Below are positions 35,512-45,137 of a stretch of DNA of 64,000 nt, piece by piece (within the stretch, counting starts at the first letter, position 1; every line of letters starts with the position of its first letter). The notes under the pieces were generated by a model that saw only the letters and a list, made by a program, of their open reading frames with translations, ran no database searches and had not been told where the DNA came from. This stretch comes from Nemertoderma westbladi (taxonomy: Eukaryota; Xenacoelomorpha; Nemertodermatida; Nemertodermatidae), in NCBI GenBank assembly GCA_032718475.1, contig JAUCBJ010008230.1, positions 62,001-126,000 on the forward strand, read 5' to 3'. The position numbers and the translations under genes are program-made.

Positions 35512-36369
35512 GCTATCTTCCCGGTAAGAAGATAGCATCCACCTAAAGTGCGCTACAATTCCGCTAGATCCCGATCTAATATCGGGCGTGGGGTGGTATT
35601 ATTTCTTCTCGGAGCCGGCTTTCCAGGCCGCTCCCTATGGGTATGATAATGCTACCTGGCATCCCATGTCGGGCCGATCGTGCGCTCCTCTCACATGACT
35701 TTTGTTTCCCCAACACTTTCGCCACTTCAACTCCACTCTGTTCTCACCCTGACTCTCCTCTACTTCTCTTCTCTTTCACTCTAGCTCTCAGACTTCCCTG
35801 TCCCTTACTCAGCCTCTTATCTTCCCCCCCCCCCACACTTGAATTGTATCCGCACTCTCTCCGCACTCCGCACTATTACTCCGTCTTTCGATCCCCCTCT
35901 GGCTAACCTACTCATCTCTGACGAGTCTCCTGTGCCGTCGCACTCAGGAAATGTGAAGTCGTCTAGTGCCTCGTTCGTCATAGTCAGTCCTCCCCGGTCC
36001 AGTAGCTAATTGGAAAAGGTTATACGACTATAGTACTTACTTCGAATGTATATTCTCGTAGATTACTGATTACTACGTACGTACATACAAATTGCACTTA
36101 TTTGATTATTTAGATTACTTGAATTTGTACTTAATAGTTCGCACGTCTCATGTGGCGCCTTCCAGGCGTACCACATCAAAGTCTCAGTTTTTCCCTCCTG
36201 GCTTTGGGAACCACCTCAAGTCTTTCCCTTTGCCGTCCTCCTCCCTGGGTTGTTTCTTGGTCACCACCGCTCCTCTGGGATCCGCTTTCTGTCTTCGGAC
36301 TTTCGCCGCCACCTCCTTACTGATTCCGGTCGTTGGTTCCTTGGGCGCTGGTGTTATCAGTGCCCGATA
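35512..36369 (-). other. 3' non-coding region of the family 2 element
   Basis: No conserved ORF is present. On the - strand, 35690-35910 is strikingly purine-rich, including a G-run at about 35825-35836. The rest is mixed sequence up to the stop of the CCHC frame. Confidence 0.5.
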
Positions 36370-37128
36370 TCACTTCACGGGTGGCCCCTCCGAGTGGCCC
36401 TGTTGTCTCCCCCTGGTGGCGTCCCATAAGATCATCTTCATTGCCCGCGGCACGTGCTCTGCCAAGAAATCCCTAAACTCCCCTCGGTTCTGTGGCGTCC
36501 ACCTGTCCAAATACCTTTGTGTATTTATTACCCCGGCATACGACGCCGCCGTTGCTACCTCTTGATAGGTAAACGGTAACCTCCTCTTTATGATCTCCAA
36601 GTGAGCCTCCTGATTGATTAGGAAGAAACCCCACTTAAACTCCTGGGCCTTCATGCGTTGCCGCGTCATGGCCCCGACGTCGGCCCATTCTTCGAAGATC
36701 CTGAACTTCTCCTCATCGTCCATCCAGTCGCACTGGCGTCCGTAGTGTCCCCGAAAGTTACACTTTGGACATCGGTTAGGCAACCGCGGACACGCCCCCA
36801 TCCTGTGGCTCGACTCGCGGCAGTAGAGACAACTAGTCCCTTTCTGGAACCGGTACAAGCAGCTCCTTTCCTGGTGGGTCTGTCTCCCACAGTAGTCACA
36901 GCCAAGCACCAATGTCTCCCGCCCCACGTTGTCTTTCGTCCCAAGCGATCTCCGCGGTCTGTGGAGTCGCTGATAGGCGAACTTCTGGACGTTAGTGTCC
37001 CTGTCTACGTCGATCTCCTCACCCCTCCCGGGCATCGTCTCCCCGAATACTACCCGTGGCGCCGTCCCCGGTTGCTCGCCCAGCCTAATAGCGCTCCCCG
37101 CAAAATCCATCGCCGGCTCCTCGTGCAC
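36370..37128 (-). CDS. CCHC triple-knuckle protein segment of the family 2 element (252 aa)
   Basis: Three perfect CX2CX4HX4C zinc knuckles lie at residues 77-90 (CDYCGRQTHQERSC), 100-113 (CLYCRESSHRMGAC) and 120-133 (CPKCNFRGHYGRQC). About 120 further residues follow, with an acidic/basic helix and a Trp-rich part. Such knuckles bind single-stranded nucleic acid. Gag-type knuckles of this element lie elsewhere (near 43200), so this is a second, separate knuckle module downstream of pol. The frame overlaps the preceding charged ORF by 79 bases in another frame. A -1 shift or an indel would link them, so the first ATG is probably not the real start. Confidence 0.7.
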   Translation of the reverse strand: MHEEPAMDFAGSAIRLGEQPGTAPRVVFGETMPGRGEEIDVDRDTNVQKFAYQRLHRPRRSLGTKDNVGRETLVLGCDYCGRQTHQERSCLYRFQKGTSCLYCRESSHRMGACPRLPNRCPKCNFRGHYGRQCDWMDDEEKFRIFEEWADVGAMTRQRMKAQEFKWGFFLINQEAHLEIIKRRLPFTYQEVATAASYAGVINTQRYLDRWTPQNRGEFRDFLAEHVPRAMKMILWDATRGRQQGHSEGPPVK

Positions 37129-37625
37129 CCAGGCCCGCTTGCCGGGTTTGTCCCGAAGGCTCTCGCCCCACTGGCCGTCACCACCCTCCTGCCAACCCAG
37201 TCCGTGCCCGAGTAGCCTATCCTCCCGATGGGCGGCATCTCTCCGAACTCGTCGTTGTCTTCGTCCTCCTCTCGCAGTGGTTCCAACCCCGGTATCCTGG
37301 TGGACCCACTATGTCCCTTCCCGCCTTGGTTCATGCCCGTAGCTCTCCATTCCTCTAGCTCCCCTAGCTTCCTTTGCGGTTGATCGCCCTCGGCGCCCGC
37401 TGGTATTGGCATCGCTTGCAATCCCGACGTCGACTGTTTCGGTGATCCCACCGTCCACCCCAGTTCTTTCTCTAGAGACTCCCCCAAACTCCCTGACGAA
37501 GTCCAACGAAGTTTGTCTAAGGCCGTTTGTTCCTCAAAGCCGTAGCTCTGCGCCCTAGCTTCCTCCTCCCTCTCTTCTGCTTCTCTCCTCTCCCATCTAG
37601 CGATTTCTTCCAATCGCTTTGCTTC
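37050..37625 (-). CDS. Charged coiled-coil region between exonuclease-like and CCHC parts
   Basis: It opens in frame right after a TGA (37626-37628) that ends the exonuclease-like ORF, so it is the same frame with one stop. It begins with a Glu/Arg-rich helix (EEIARWERREAEEREEEA) and continues as Gly/Ser/Glu-rich linker with PIGRIGYSG. In its last 79 bases the CCHC frame is also open. It most likely joins the two domains of one protein. Confidence 0.5.
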   Translation of the reverse strand, partial: EAKRLEEIARWERREAEEREEEARAQSYGFEEQTALDKLRWTSSGSLGESLEKELGWTVGSPKQSTSGLQAMPIPAGAEGDQPQRKLGELEEWRATGMNQGGKGHSGSTRIPGLEPLREEDEDNDEFGEMPPIGRIGYSGTDWVGRRVVTASGARAFGTNPASGPGCTRSRRWILRGALLGWASNRGRRHG

Positions 37626-38747
37626 TCATCTGTCCGCTTCTAGCTGCTTCCACCTCTGATATGGCGTATCTACCTCCCTGTCTACCAGATGTCGGTGGTT
37701 GTAGTACACTGACTCGCCCTTCAGCCCCGGGTGGTCTACCAGACCCTCAAAAGCCGTTTTAAAGGCTCTTCTGTAGCTCAGGGTTGATCCCGATAGCAGG
37801 AATGCCGTTGGTTCCTTCCCAATGACGATAGTCATGAATAGGTTTAGTAAACCTATCATTATCCAGTCCTCCTGCAGGATATATTGCTTCTGATATACCT
37901 TTATCGCTCCTCTCCGGAATTGATACACCTCTTGTTTCCCTGGCCTTGCTCCCCACTTCAGCGAGTTTGCTAACTCTGCTCCGTACTCTTCTCTGAACTT
38001 ACCCCAGTCCATCGGTTTGTGACACACGAGCCCCAATAGCTGGCCCATCGCCACCGCTCCGCACTGGCCTGTGCTCTCCACTGCTCCCAACCTGTCCGGC
38101 GCTGTCATAGCCATGAAGACCGTCTGCATGTCCAGAAGGTTGGGGGTGTCCGGACCGATGATTCTCTCCGCGTCATCGCGAATCGCCGATCCCACCTTGT
38201 TCGTCGAGTTCTCTCTTACCAGGACTTGCACCGCTTTTGGCAACCGGTTTAATTTCGGCCCGTCCTTGTTCCCATACGTTCCTAGGTCGAATAGGAAAAT
38301 GTCCCCATTTGGCGCGGCCAAATGTAGGAGTATGGTCCTGGCCGACCCCGCTGATCCTCGTCTCGAACACTCCTCGTCTTCCACGGTTCCCTCGTCGTCT
38401 AGGATCATATATCCTCCCCTGCTGACGGACTCTACGAACCTCTTCCAATCTTTCTTCGGCAATTCCCTCGCGTACTTCGGAATCCCAAACTTCGCCTCGT
38501 CTCCCTTTACCACATAGTGGAAATGCTGGAAGATCGCGTTGTCCAGCGACGGCATCCCGTAGGTGCTGACCAGCCGCTGTTCGTGCACTTTCCTGAAATG
38601 TTCTTGTAGCGCTCGTGCTGCGTAACCCCTCTCCAGCCGTTAGTAGTATCCTCTCGTCTTCTCTTCCGGATGCCTCTTGGTGAAGTCCACCAGTATCTCC
38701 TTTCCTCCTTGCTCCGCCTTTCTCTTTCTGATCAGTTTTCCCGCCAT
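37626..38747 (-). pseudogene. Divergent 3'-5' exonuclease-like protein (DEDD superfamily fold suspected)
   Basis: An ATG at 38747-38745 starts the frame, TAA at 38640-38642 interrupts it, and TGA at 37626-37628 ends it. Counting from the GTG at 38588: residues 60-68 (YMILDDEGT) resemble the D-x-E Exo I motif, 86-101 (ILLHLAAPNGDIFLFD) the following strand pair, 131-142 (KVGSAIRDDAER) the Exo II motif with Asp139, and 150-156 (NLLDMQT) the next conserved Asp. The third motif aligns with KWGARPGKQEVYQFRRGA, where the final catalytic Asp seems missing. It may be an inactive, RNA-binding derivative. The call rests on motif spacing only. Confidence 0.4.
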
Positions 38748-39235
38748 TCCGAACACTCTCACTTGCTCACCTGTAAGGTGGTGCCTTACCAAGGCGCAAT
38801 ACAGATGAGTGATGTAGCTAAGATGGTCTGTACGGTCCGATAATGGCCTACTCCTTATCTAACTACGCCTTATAGCCTAAATTCCTACTATTTAATTTTA
38901 AAGCTATTAAATTTACCCTGATTTGCAGTTTCTGTCAGTTACTTTAATTATGTTCCAGAATAATTTCCCTACTGTTACCATAATTTGTAACTTTTAGCCC
39001 TATTCTTATTCTATTCTATTTTTTAATTTAATTTAATCCTACTACTTACTGTTGCCTATGGATTATTCTACTTTCTAATCCACATTCTGGCCTACTCTGT
39101 GGGCCTGTGCAGTACAACAGTATGCGTCGCGTGGCCACACAACTTATCCAGCTGTACTCATATGCCCCCTCTCGCTACTAATTACTGACTGATATCTATA
39201 CTATATATACCCTTCTACCTCTATCTCTTACTAAC
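38748..39235 (-). other. Non-coding region upstream of the exonuclease-like frame
   Basis: AT-rich, with no ORF. On the - strand, CTTACAGGTGAGCAAG lies just before the ATG at 38747; it contains a donor-like CAG/GTGAGC, so a spliced transcript is possible. A short inverted repeat CACCT/AGGTG also lies here. Confidence 0.35.
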
Positions 39236-40070
39236 TAGTACTACGTACTTTCTTACTAACTTCTAACTCTCTCTAACTAACGGTACTATGTACCCTCTAA
39301 CTCTTACTCTCTCACTCTCTAACTAGCGGTACTACGTACCCTCTAACTCTTACTCTCTCTCTCTCTAACTAACTAGCGGTACTATGTACCCTCTAACTCT
39401 TACTCTCTACTCTCTCTCTCTCTAACTAACTAACGGTACTACGTACCCTCTAACTCTTCACTAACTAACGGTACTACGTACCCTCTTACTACTCCACTAA
39501 CTAACGGTACTACGTACCCTCTTACTACTCCACTAACTAATGGTACTATGTACCCTCTTACTACTCCACTAACTAATGGTACTACGTACCCTCTTACTAC
39601 TCTGACTCTACTAACGGTACTACGTACCCTCTTACTACTCCACTAACTAACGGTACTACGTACCCTCTTACTACTCTAACTCTACTAACCACCGGTACTA
39701 CGTACCCTCTTACTACTCTGACTCTACTAACCACCGGTACTACGTACCCTCTTAACTAACTAACTAACTAACTAACTAACTCTCTCTCTTGGTACTACGT
39801 GCCTCCTAACTAACTAACTAACTAACTAACTCTCGCTCTCGGTACAACGTACCTCCTAACTAACTAACTAACTAACTAACTAACTCTCTCTCTTGGTACT
39901 ACGTACCTCCTAACTAACTAACTAACTAACTCTTGCTCTCGGTACTACGTAACTCCTAACTAACTAACTAACTAACTCTCTCTCTTGGTACTACGTACCT
40001 CCTAACTAACTAACTAACTAACTCTCTCTCTCGGTACTACATACCTCCTAACTAACAAACTAACTCTTTT
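39236..40070. repeat. Minisatellite of about 20 GGTACTACGTACC units with CTAA and CT tracts
   Basis: The core GGTACTACGTACC (itself an imperfect palindrome, GGTAC/GTACC) recurs every 35-56 bp from about 39236 to 40045. Spacers are CTCTTACTACTCC in the left half and (CTAA)n plus CTCTCTCT in the right half. Variants such as GGTACTATGTACC occur several times. It lies exactly where integrase would be expected in a Bel/Pao element. Confidence 0.9.
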
Positions 40071-40284
40071 TATTTATTTTTATTTTTATGTGTGGGAAGG
40101 GCGTCTCGCCCTCAATCCCACCCCCCTCAGTCCAAAACTTGGACGACTAAACTTCTCTCCATCTCCAACCAAAGGTGCCCCTTCTAATAGACAGCATTTC
40201 CCTACAGTTCTCCTGTAGGTTTTTCTGTCCTTTGCACCTATCTTGCCACCTATCCGCACTTCTACCGATCGGACTCTTCCGTCC
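40071..40284 (-). other. Spacer after pol, with stem-loops
   Basis: This contains a T/A-rich tract, a GGGCG-tct-CGCCC hairpin (about 40099-40111) and a perfect 7-bp stem CCTACAG-ttctc-CTGTAGG (40201-40219). No integrase motifs are seen in any frame. Confidence 0.5.
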
Positions 40285-43182
40285 TCAAGAGTTCATTACT
40301 AGAATCCCGTCATCATTAAGTTGTGGTGACAGCGTGATCAGCTCGCTGTCCCGTCGAAGATGCTGTTGTTTACTGACGTGTTCCACCTCGTCGCCATAGT
40401 TCTTCCGGTGTTCATAGCGGATGACTGCTTTGCCCACTCCTTCAAGATCTGTGGTTGTCCTGATCTTCCTGCCTTTGCCAACTCCCGCGAGGAAATTCCC
40501 GAAGGCTCTCCAGTACGCCACTAATTTCTTGGTCTTATACCAACTAGAGCTGTAGCTGAGGAGTTTATCCGTCGGGTTATCGCACAGTTCTTCTGGTATT
40601 GGTTGCACGTCCCTTATCTCCCTCACCATCTGGGAGTATATCTCTTCTCCCTCTGAATCTCCTTCTTCTCCCTCTGATACTGCCTCTCCTGAGCCCGGGT
40701 CTACCTTTCTCATCGGCGGCCAGGCCTCCTTGTCGCTCAGAAATTGCGGCCCGTGTTGCCACAATTCTTCCTTCTTTAAGAAAGTGTGGCGTGCCACGCC
40801 CCTCGATAACAAGTCCGCAGGGTTCTCGTCCGTAGGGCAGTAGTGCCACCTTTCTAGATCTGTCGTCGCCCTTATTTCGTCCACTCTATTTGCGACGAAT
40901 ATAGGGTAGCGCGTTTTCTCGTTATGTAGCCAGCCAAGCACTACCATGGAATCCGTCCAGTAGTGTGTCTCCACTATGTTGGGAATAGCGTCCATTATGT
41001 AGGCTGTGGCCCTAACTCCTAGCCTTGCCGCTGTCAACTCTAGTTTGGGAACCGATGCCGAATCTGGTGGCGTTGACTTTGCCTTGCTGAAGGCAAGTCT
41101 GGGCTTATGAGGCCCCTCTCGTTGTACTAAATAGAGTGCGGCTCCGTATGCCTCTAGTGACGCATCGGAGAACATGTGCAGATCCAGGTTCGTCATGTCC
41201 CCATCCGGGAAATACACTCGCGGCATGCTGTATGTTCCCATCTTCTCCAAACCTTCTGTCCACTTACACCACTGTTTCCTGATCTCGTCTGGTACCTCTA
41301 TATCCCACTCATCCTTCAGTTTGTATACTCTCTTGAGTATCTGTTTCCCCGTGACTAGTAGTGGGGATGCTAGGCCTAGGGGATCGTATATTCTTGCTAT
41401 GTATGATACATAGCCTCTCTTTGTGTGGATGTCTGCGCCCTCCTGGCTCAGCTGGTACTTCAGTTCATCTGTCTCTCTGTTCCACACGATTCCCAGTGCC
41501 TTCTGTTGAGACTCTGTCCTCTTGTTCACCATGTCCTGCCCTTTGGCTGTTGTGGGATTATCCATGGTGGATTCTGGTCTCTCGTCCTCTATCGCCCTGA
41601 TAAATTCCTCCGAACTGGATTGGAATTTGGTTAGGTTAAAGCCGGATCCCTTAAGGATGTCGCGAACCTCGTGCCCTGTGTCCAGTATCTCCTTAACCGT
41701 ATTTCCAGACTCCATTCCGTCGTCTATGTAGAAGCCACGTCGAATCATATCGACGGCCCTAGTGCTGTATCTATCCTCCTTTCCCTTTACTGTGTCTCTT
41801 ACTGCCATAGTCGTCGTAAATGAAGACGACTTGGCTCCCATGTTCTGTACTATCATCTTGTATGTCGGTATAATCGACGGTTCTTCATCGCCGTTGTACC
41901 ATAAGAAGCGTTGGCTATCGCTATCTTCTTCCGTTACACGGACTTGGTTGAACATGCCTTCTATATCACAGGTGAAGGCGTGTTTCCCATTCCTGAATCT
42001 AAGTAGGACCTCGATCCCCGAGTTGTATATGTTGGGACCCTCTAGCAGATAGTCGTTTAGGCATTTTCCATTGGTCTTTGCCGACGCATCCACTACCATC
42101 CGCAGTTTACCTTTCTTTGGATCTAAAGCCACGTGGAGTGGCAGGTAATATGTCCTGTCCGTGTTTGGTTTGTCGACCGGTAGCTCCACGGCCCATCCTT
42201 TCTCGATGTACTTCCTAATCGTTCTGTGGATGTACTCATTCTTCTCGGGGCTCCGTTTTAGTGTCTGCTTCAACTTACGAAGCCTCGTGAGTACCATCCC
42301 TCTATTATCGGGTAGCGGTAGCTTCGGTAGCTTCCATACCATCCCTATGGTATACCGCCCCTCATCACACCTCATAGACTCCTCTACGCTCTGCAGAGCC
42401 TGCTTGTCTTCTACCGAGGTTCTGATCCCAGTCTCCTTTAATCCTTCAAAATCCTGTCTGAGCAGTCTCTTAAGCTGCTCCTCCGCTCTCTCATCACCCA
42501 TTTCCTGCATAGTTCCCGCGAACATGCATCCTGATGTCTCCGACATCCTAAATGGTATCTTACTCTTGATTGGGCCGCTCAGTGTCCACCCGAATGGTGT
42601 TAAAATCGCCACCGGGTCACACTGCCTGTCTTCGCCGAAGACCGTTTGCATTCTCTCGTGGGCCGTCGGGCAGTCCATTCCTACTATGATGGATACTTTC
42701 CTGACGTCCACCTCTGGGATTGAGAAGTCGATATCATCCAGGAATCTATACTGTTTGACCTCGATGTTGGTTGGCTGCCTGGCATTGATATTTATTGATT
42801 CAATCACTTGGATGGGGTCGATGGTCGCGCCGTAGTCGCATCCCGGTGCCACCGCTGCAATTGCGCACCGTCCGGTTCTCATCTCCAGGATCTCATCTTT
42901 GCTAGAGATGGTTGTTACCGCCATTCTACTTGGCCTCGTTCTCAATCCTATTTCTTTGGCCACCCAATCCTCGATTAATGTGAAGGCAGCTCCACTATCA
43001 ACCAGCATCAGTGGGGTTACTGATCGATTGCCTTCTCCAATCACTCGCACTGGCACTACCCCAAGTAGCACCGTCCCTCTCTTTTTCGCCCCTACTGTGC
43101 TCGTTGCCATCGTTTGGCCTTTACTTTGACCAAACTTAATCGGCGTTTCCTCGCATTGCCTAGCTCTATGTCCACTCATCAC
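40285..43182 (-). CDS. pol: Pol of family 2: aspartic protease, RT and RNase H (965 aa)
   Basis: One uninterrupted frame. Residues ~35-200 are the A17-type protease with active site VDSGAAF (D62). RT spans ~320-620, with TCDIEGMF (D406) and YIDD (D487, D488). RNase H spans ~665-800, with FSDAS (D673), KLELTAA (E715), WTDS (D744) and ENPAD (D790), so all four acidic residues are present. The C-terminus has the linker that precedes integrase in the family (LSPQLNDDGIL) and then stops. The frame is open upstream to 43251 and there encodes a CX2CX4HX4C knuckle, overlapping the gag frame by 73 bases; a -1 shift could connect them. Confidence 0.93.
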   Translation of the reverse strand: MMSGHRARQCEETPIKFGQSKGQTMATSTVGAKKRGTVLLGVVPVRVIGEGNRSVTPLMLVDSGAAFTLIEDWVAKEIGLRTRPSRMAVTTISSKDEILEMRTGRCAIAAVAPGCDYGATIDPIQVIESININARQPTNIEVKQYRFLDDIDFSIPEVDVRKVSIIVGMDCPTAHERMQTVFGEDRQCDPVAILTPFGWTLSGPIKSKIPFRMSETSGCMFAGTMQEMGDERAEEQLKRLLRQDFEGLKETGIRTSVEDKQALQSVEESMRCDEGRYTIGMVWKLPKLPLPDNRGMVLTRLRKLKQTLKRSPEKNEYIHRTIRKYIEKGWAVELPVDKPNTDRTYYLPLHVALDPKKGKLRMVVDASAKTNGKCLNDYLLEGPNIYNSGIEVLLRFRNGKHAFTCDIEGMFNQVRVTEEDSDSQRFLWYNGDEEPSIIPTYKMIVQNMGAKSSSFTTTMAVRDTVKGKEDRYSTRAVDMIRRGFYIDDGMESGNTVKEILDTGHEVRDILKGSGFNLTKFQSSSEEFIRAIEDERPESTMDNPTTAKGQDMVNKRTESQQKALGIVWNRETDELKYQLSQEGADIHTKRGYVSYIARIYDPLGLASPLLVTGKQILKRVYKLKDEWDIEVPDEIRKQWCKWTEGLEKMGTYSMPRVYFPDGDMTNLDLHMFSDASLEAYGAALYLVQREGPHKPRLAFSKAKSTPPDSASVPKLELTAARLGVRATAYIMDAIPNIVETHYWTDSMVVLGWLHNEKTRYPIFVANRVDEIRATTDLERWHYCPTDENPADLLSRGVARHTFLKKEELWQHGPQFLSDKEAWPPMRKVDPGSGEAVSEGEEGDSEGEEIYSQMVREIRDVQPIPEELCDNPTDKLLSYSSSWYKTKKLVAYWRAFGNFLAGVGKGRKIRTTTDLEGVGKAVIRYEHRKNYGDEVEHVSKQQHLRRDSELITLSPQLNDDGILVMNS

Positions 43183-44045
43183 ACATCGCGAGCAGATCTC
43201 ATTTCTTGCCGCGTATATCTTCCCTGGGTAATGCTTGCCAGTACCTGCAGTTCATGGTCTGATGGAGCGCATTTGTATGTAGCTGGCATTTGCTCTTTGG
43301 GTCGTAGCCTATCGTATGCATTGCGTATCGTGGTTGCATTTGTACCAAAGTCCCTACTATTCTTATTGTTTGGGTTCGGCCTACTGGCAGTCCCCTGCGT
43401 CGCTGCGTATGGCAGTGATTGCCTGAGCTTTGGCAATGCGTCTGATGTGTTGTGTTCTGGTTTCGGTTTATGGTTATCTATTCTTGGTCCCTTTCCCAGG
43501 CTATCCTCGCTATAGACTGGGTCGGTTATTAATTCAGCTTCGTAATTTAAGAAGCTCGACATTTCTTCTAGACCCGGTTCCGCGCCCTTCCTATCTCGAG
43601 TGGAGAAAGCGACTTTCCTCCACTTGTTGCGCAGCCATATCGGTAGTGCCTGCGCTATCGTGGTTATGTTGTTGGACGCGTTGAGCTCGTATGGCGCGTC
43701 TAGCGTTTTCAGTACGATTAGCGCCTTTTCGACCTTGTTCGCGAATGTCTTAATGCTAACGGGATTGTCCTGTAGGCCACCTGATGTTATGCCTCTCAGG
43801 GTTTGCTGGATGATCTTGGCTGGGTGCCCGTATTCCCTGTCCAGTGCCCGCCATGCCATCGTCAAGCCGCCCTCTATGCCCTGGTATTGCCTCACGATGT
43901 CGTATGCTGGACCTCCTGTGTATACTTGCAGATACTTTAGGCACTCCGCCTGCGTCAAGTTCTTTGTTAGTATTTCGTTGCTATACATGCGCCGAAACTG
44001 TAGGTATTCTTCCGGCCTGCTCCCATCGAATTTGAATGGTTCCAC
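43179..44045 (-). CDS. gag: Gag capsid (DUF1759-like) of family 2
   Basis: The listed start is a GTG, but the frame is open further upstream. It opens with PFKFDGSRPEEYLQF and contains the capsid signature (KNLTQAECLKYLQVYTGG, then WRALDREYGHPAKI), ending in a Cys/His region. The knuckle part is scrambled: Cys and His residues fall in different frames around 43190-43260, which points to one or two small indels. It overlaps the pol frame at 43179-43251. Confidence 0.8.
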   Translation of the reverse strand: MEPFKFDGSRPEEYLQFRRMYSNEILTKNLTQAECLKYLQVYTGGPAYDIVRQYQGIEGGLTMAWRALDREYGHPAKIIQQTLRGITSGGLQDNPVSIKTFANKVEKALIVLKTLDAPYELNASNNITTIAQALPIWLRNKWRKVAFSTRDRKGAEPGLEEMSSFLNYEAELITDPVYSEDSLGKGPRIDNHKPKPEHNTSDALPKLRQSLPYAATQGTASRPNPNNKNSRDFGTNATTIRNAYDRLRPKEQMPATYKCAPSDHELQVLASITQGRYTRQEMRSARDV

Positions 44046-45061
44046 GGGTGGTAGTCTATTAACGTGGCCATTCCCATCGCCTGCGCTTCCAATGGGTTTG
44101 ATGGATGTTGTATAGTTTCCCCTGTTAGGTGCGGTCCGTCCGTCCTATTTCCTGCCTTCCTCTGGCTTGGGTATATCATTGGGGGTAGCGGCCCCCTCCA
44201 TATTTCTGTGTCGCATGACCTATTTCCATCCAAGGGTCTCATTGTTCTTGCTCATATCGAGGTATATTTTTGATATTGTGATGGGGGAATGTCACCCTGT
44301 CCCCCCCCCCCCACCGGTATGTTTGGTACTGGGGTTGATGTTAATATATTGGGGCCCATGCACCTATCCGCAATAATTCCCCCCTCCCCTGGGTATATGT
44401 TATGTCCCTGCATGCTGTAGTCATACTGCTGTACTGGTACCGGTATAGGCCTATCAGCTTCTGGCCTACCTGCCGGTATATACTCCGCGAGTTCCAGGTT
44501 TAATCCCGTCGACCGCGCTATCCTATCGCCAACATTATTCCTGTCAGCATGGCCTATGGTATGTGCAGTAAGGCCTACAGTATGTCCTACAGTCTGCATG
44601 TGTCGCTCGGGATCTAAGTTTATTCTTCTTGAATAATCCTCCTCGCGGCTACCATATTCCAGATCGGCAGGTATATCCCGCCGGAGAGCCTCTCTTTGAC
44701 CCCCTCTACTGCTCTCGTCTTTGTACCGGTACATCGTGTACCCCTCTCTCGACGCGTAATGCGCCCCCTCAGGTCGCGTTCCTCCAGGGCGACGGCAATC
44801 TCCCGAAGTTCGACCCTGCTGACTCTCCATCTCCATCTCTACTACCGATGGCACGCTATCCGTTCTCGCTCTCCTGTCGTTCGCGGCGACACTTCTTCTA
44901 TTCTCTTCCCTTCTTTTCTTCGTAGTGCAGTATTCCCGCTCGTGAGATCTCTCGTCGACCTCCCGGTTAAACTCCACTGTTCTTCTTCCCTCTTCTGATC
45001 GGGCTCGACGCTTCGTCCGCCCTCTCGCGACGTCAACCTGCTTCTCTCTGCTCGATCGCAC
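43967..45061 (-). pseudogene. gag: Gag middle region of family 2, one in-frame TGA
   Basis: The frame runs from 45061 and is interrupted by TGA at 44252-44254 (ATA TGA GCA). The first half is very rich in Arg/Glu (EEGRRTVEFNREVDERSHERE), then Tyr/Arg/Asp and Gly/Pro-rich, consistent with a disordered Gag linker. Past about 44060 the capsid domain takes over in another frame. A C12 run at 44301-44312 encodes Gly residues on the - strand and is prone to length change. Confidence 0.55.
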
Positions 45062-45137
45062 GCCGCTGGGGATACTCGCAATCCCCCTATTACTCTCCGT
45101 CGCCGGGTGTTGCGGTTTACCTATCTCGGCCCGCGCA

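Noticed and set aside
36092-36565. 157-aa plus-strand ORF near the family 2 3' end
   Set aside because: It is antisense to the CCHC frame for much of its length and has no recognisable features.
35502-40284. Envelope gene in the family 2 element downstream of pol
   Set aside because: The frames there show no signal peptide, membrane anchor or Cys-rich ectodomain pattern; they look like nuclease-like and zinc-knuckle parts instead.
41174-43129. Hydrophobic Ser/Leu-rich plus-strand ORFs over family 2 pol, looking like membrane proteins
   Set aside because: They lie antisense to an intact RT/RNase H frame; the hydrophobic composition is a by-product of the reverse strand.
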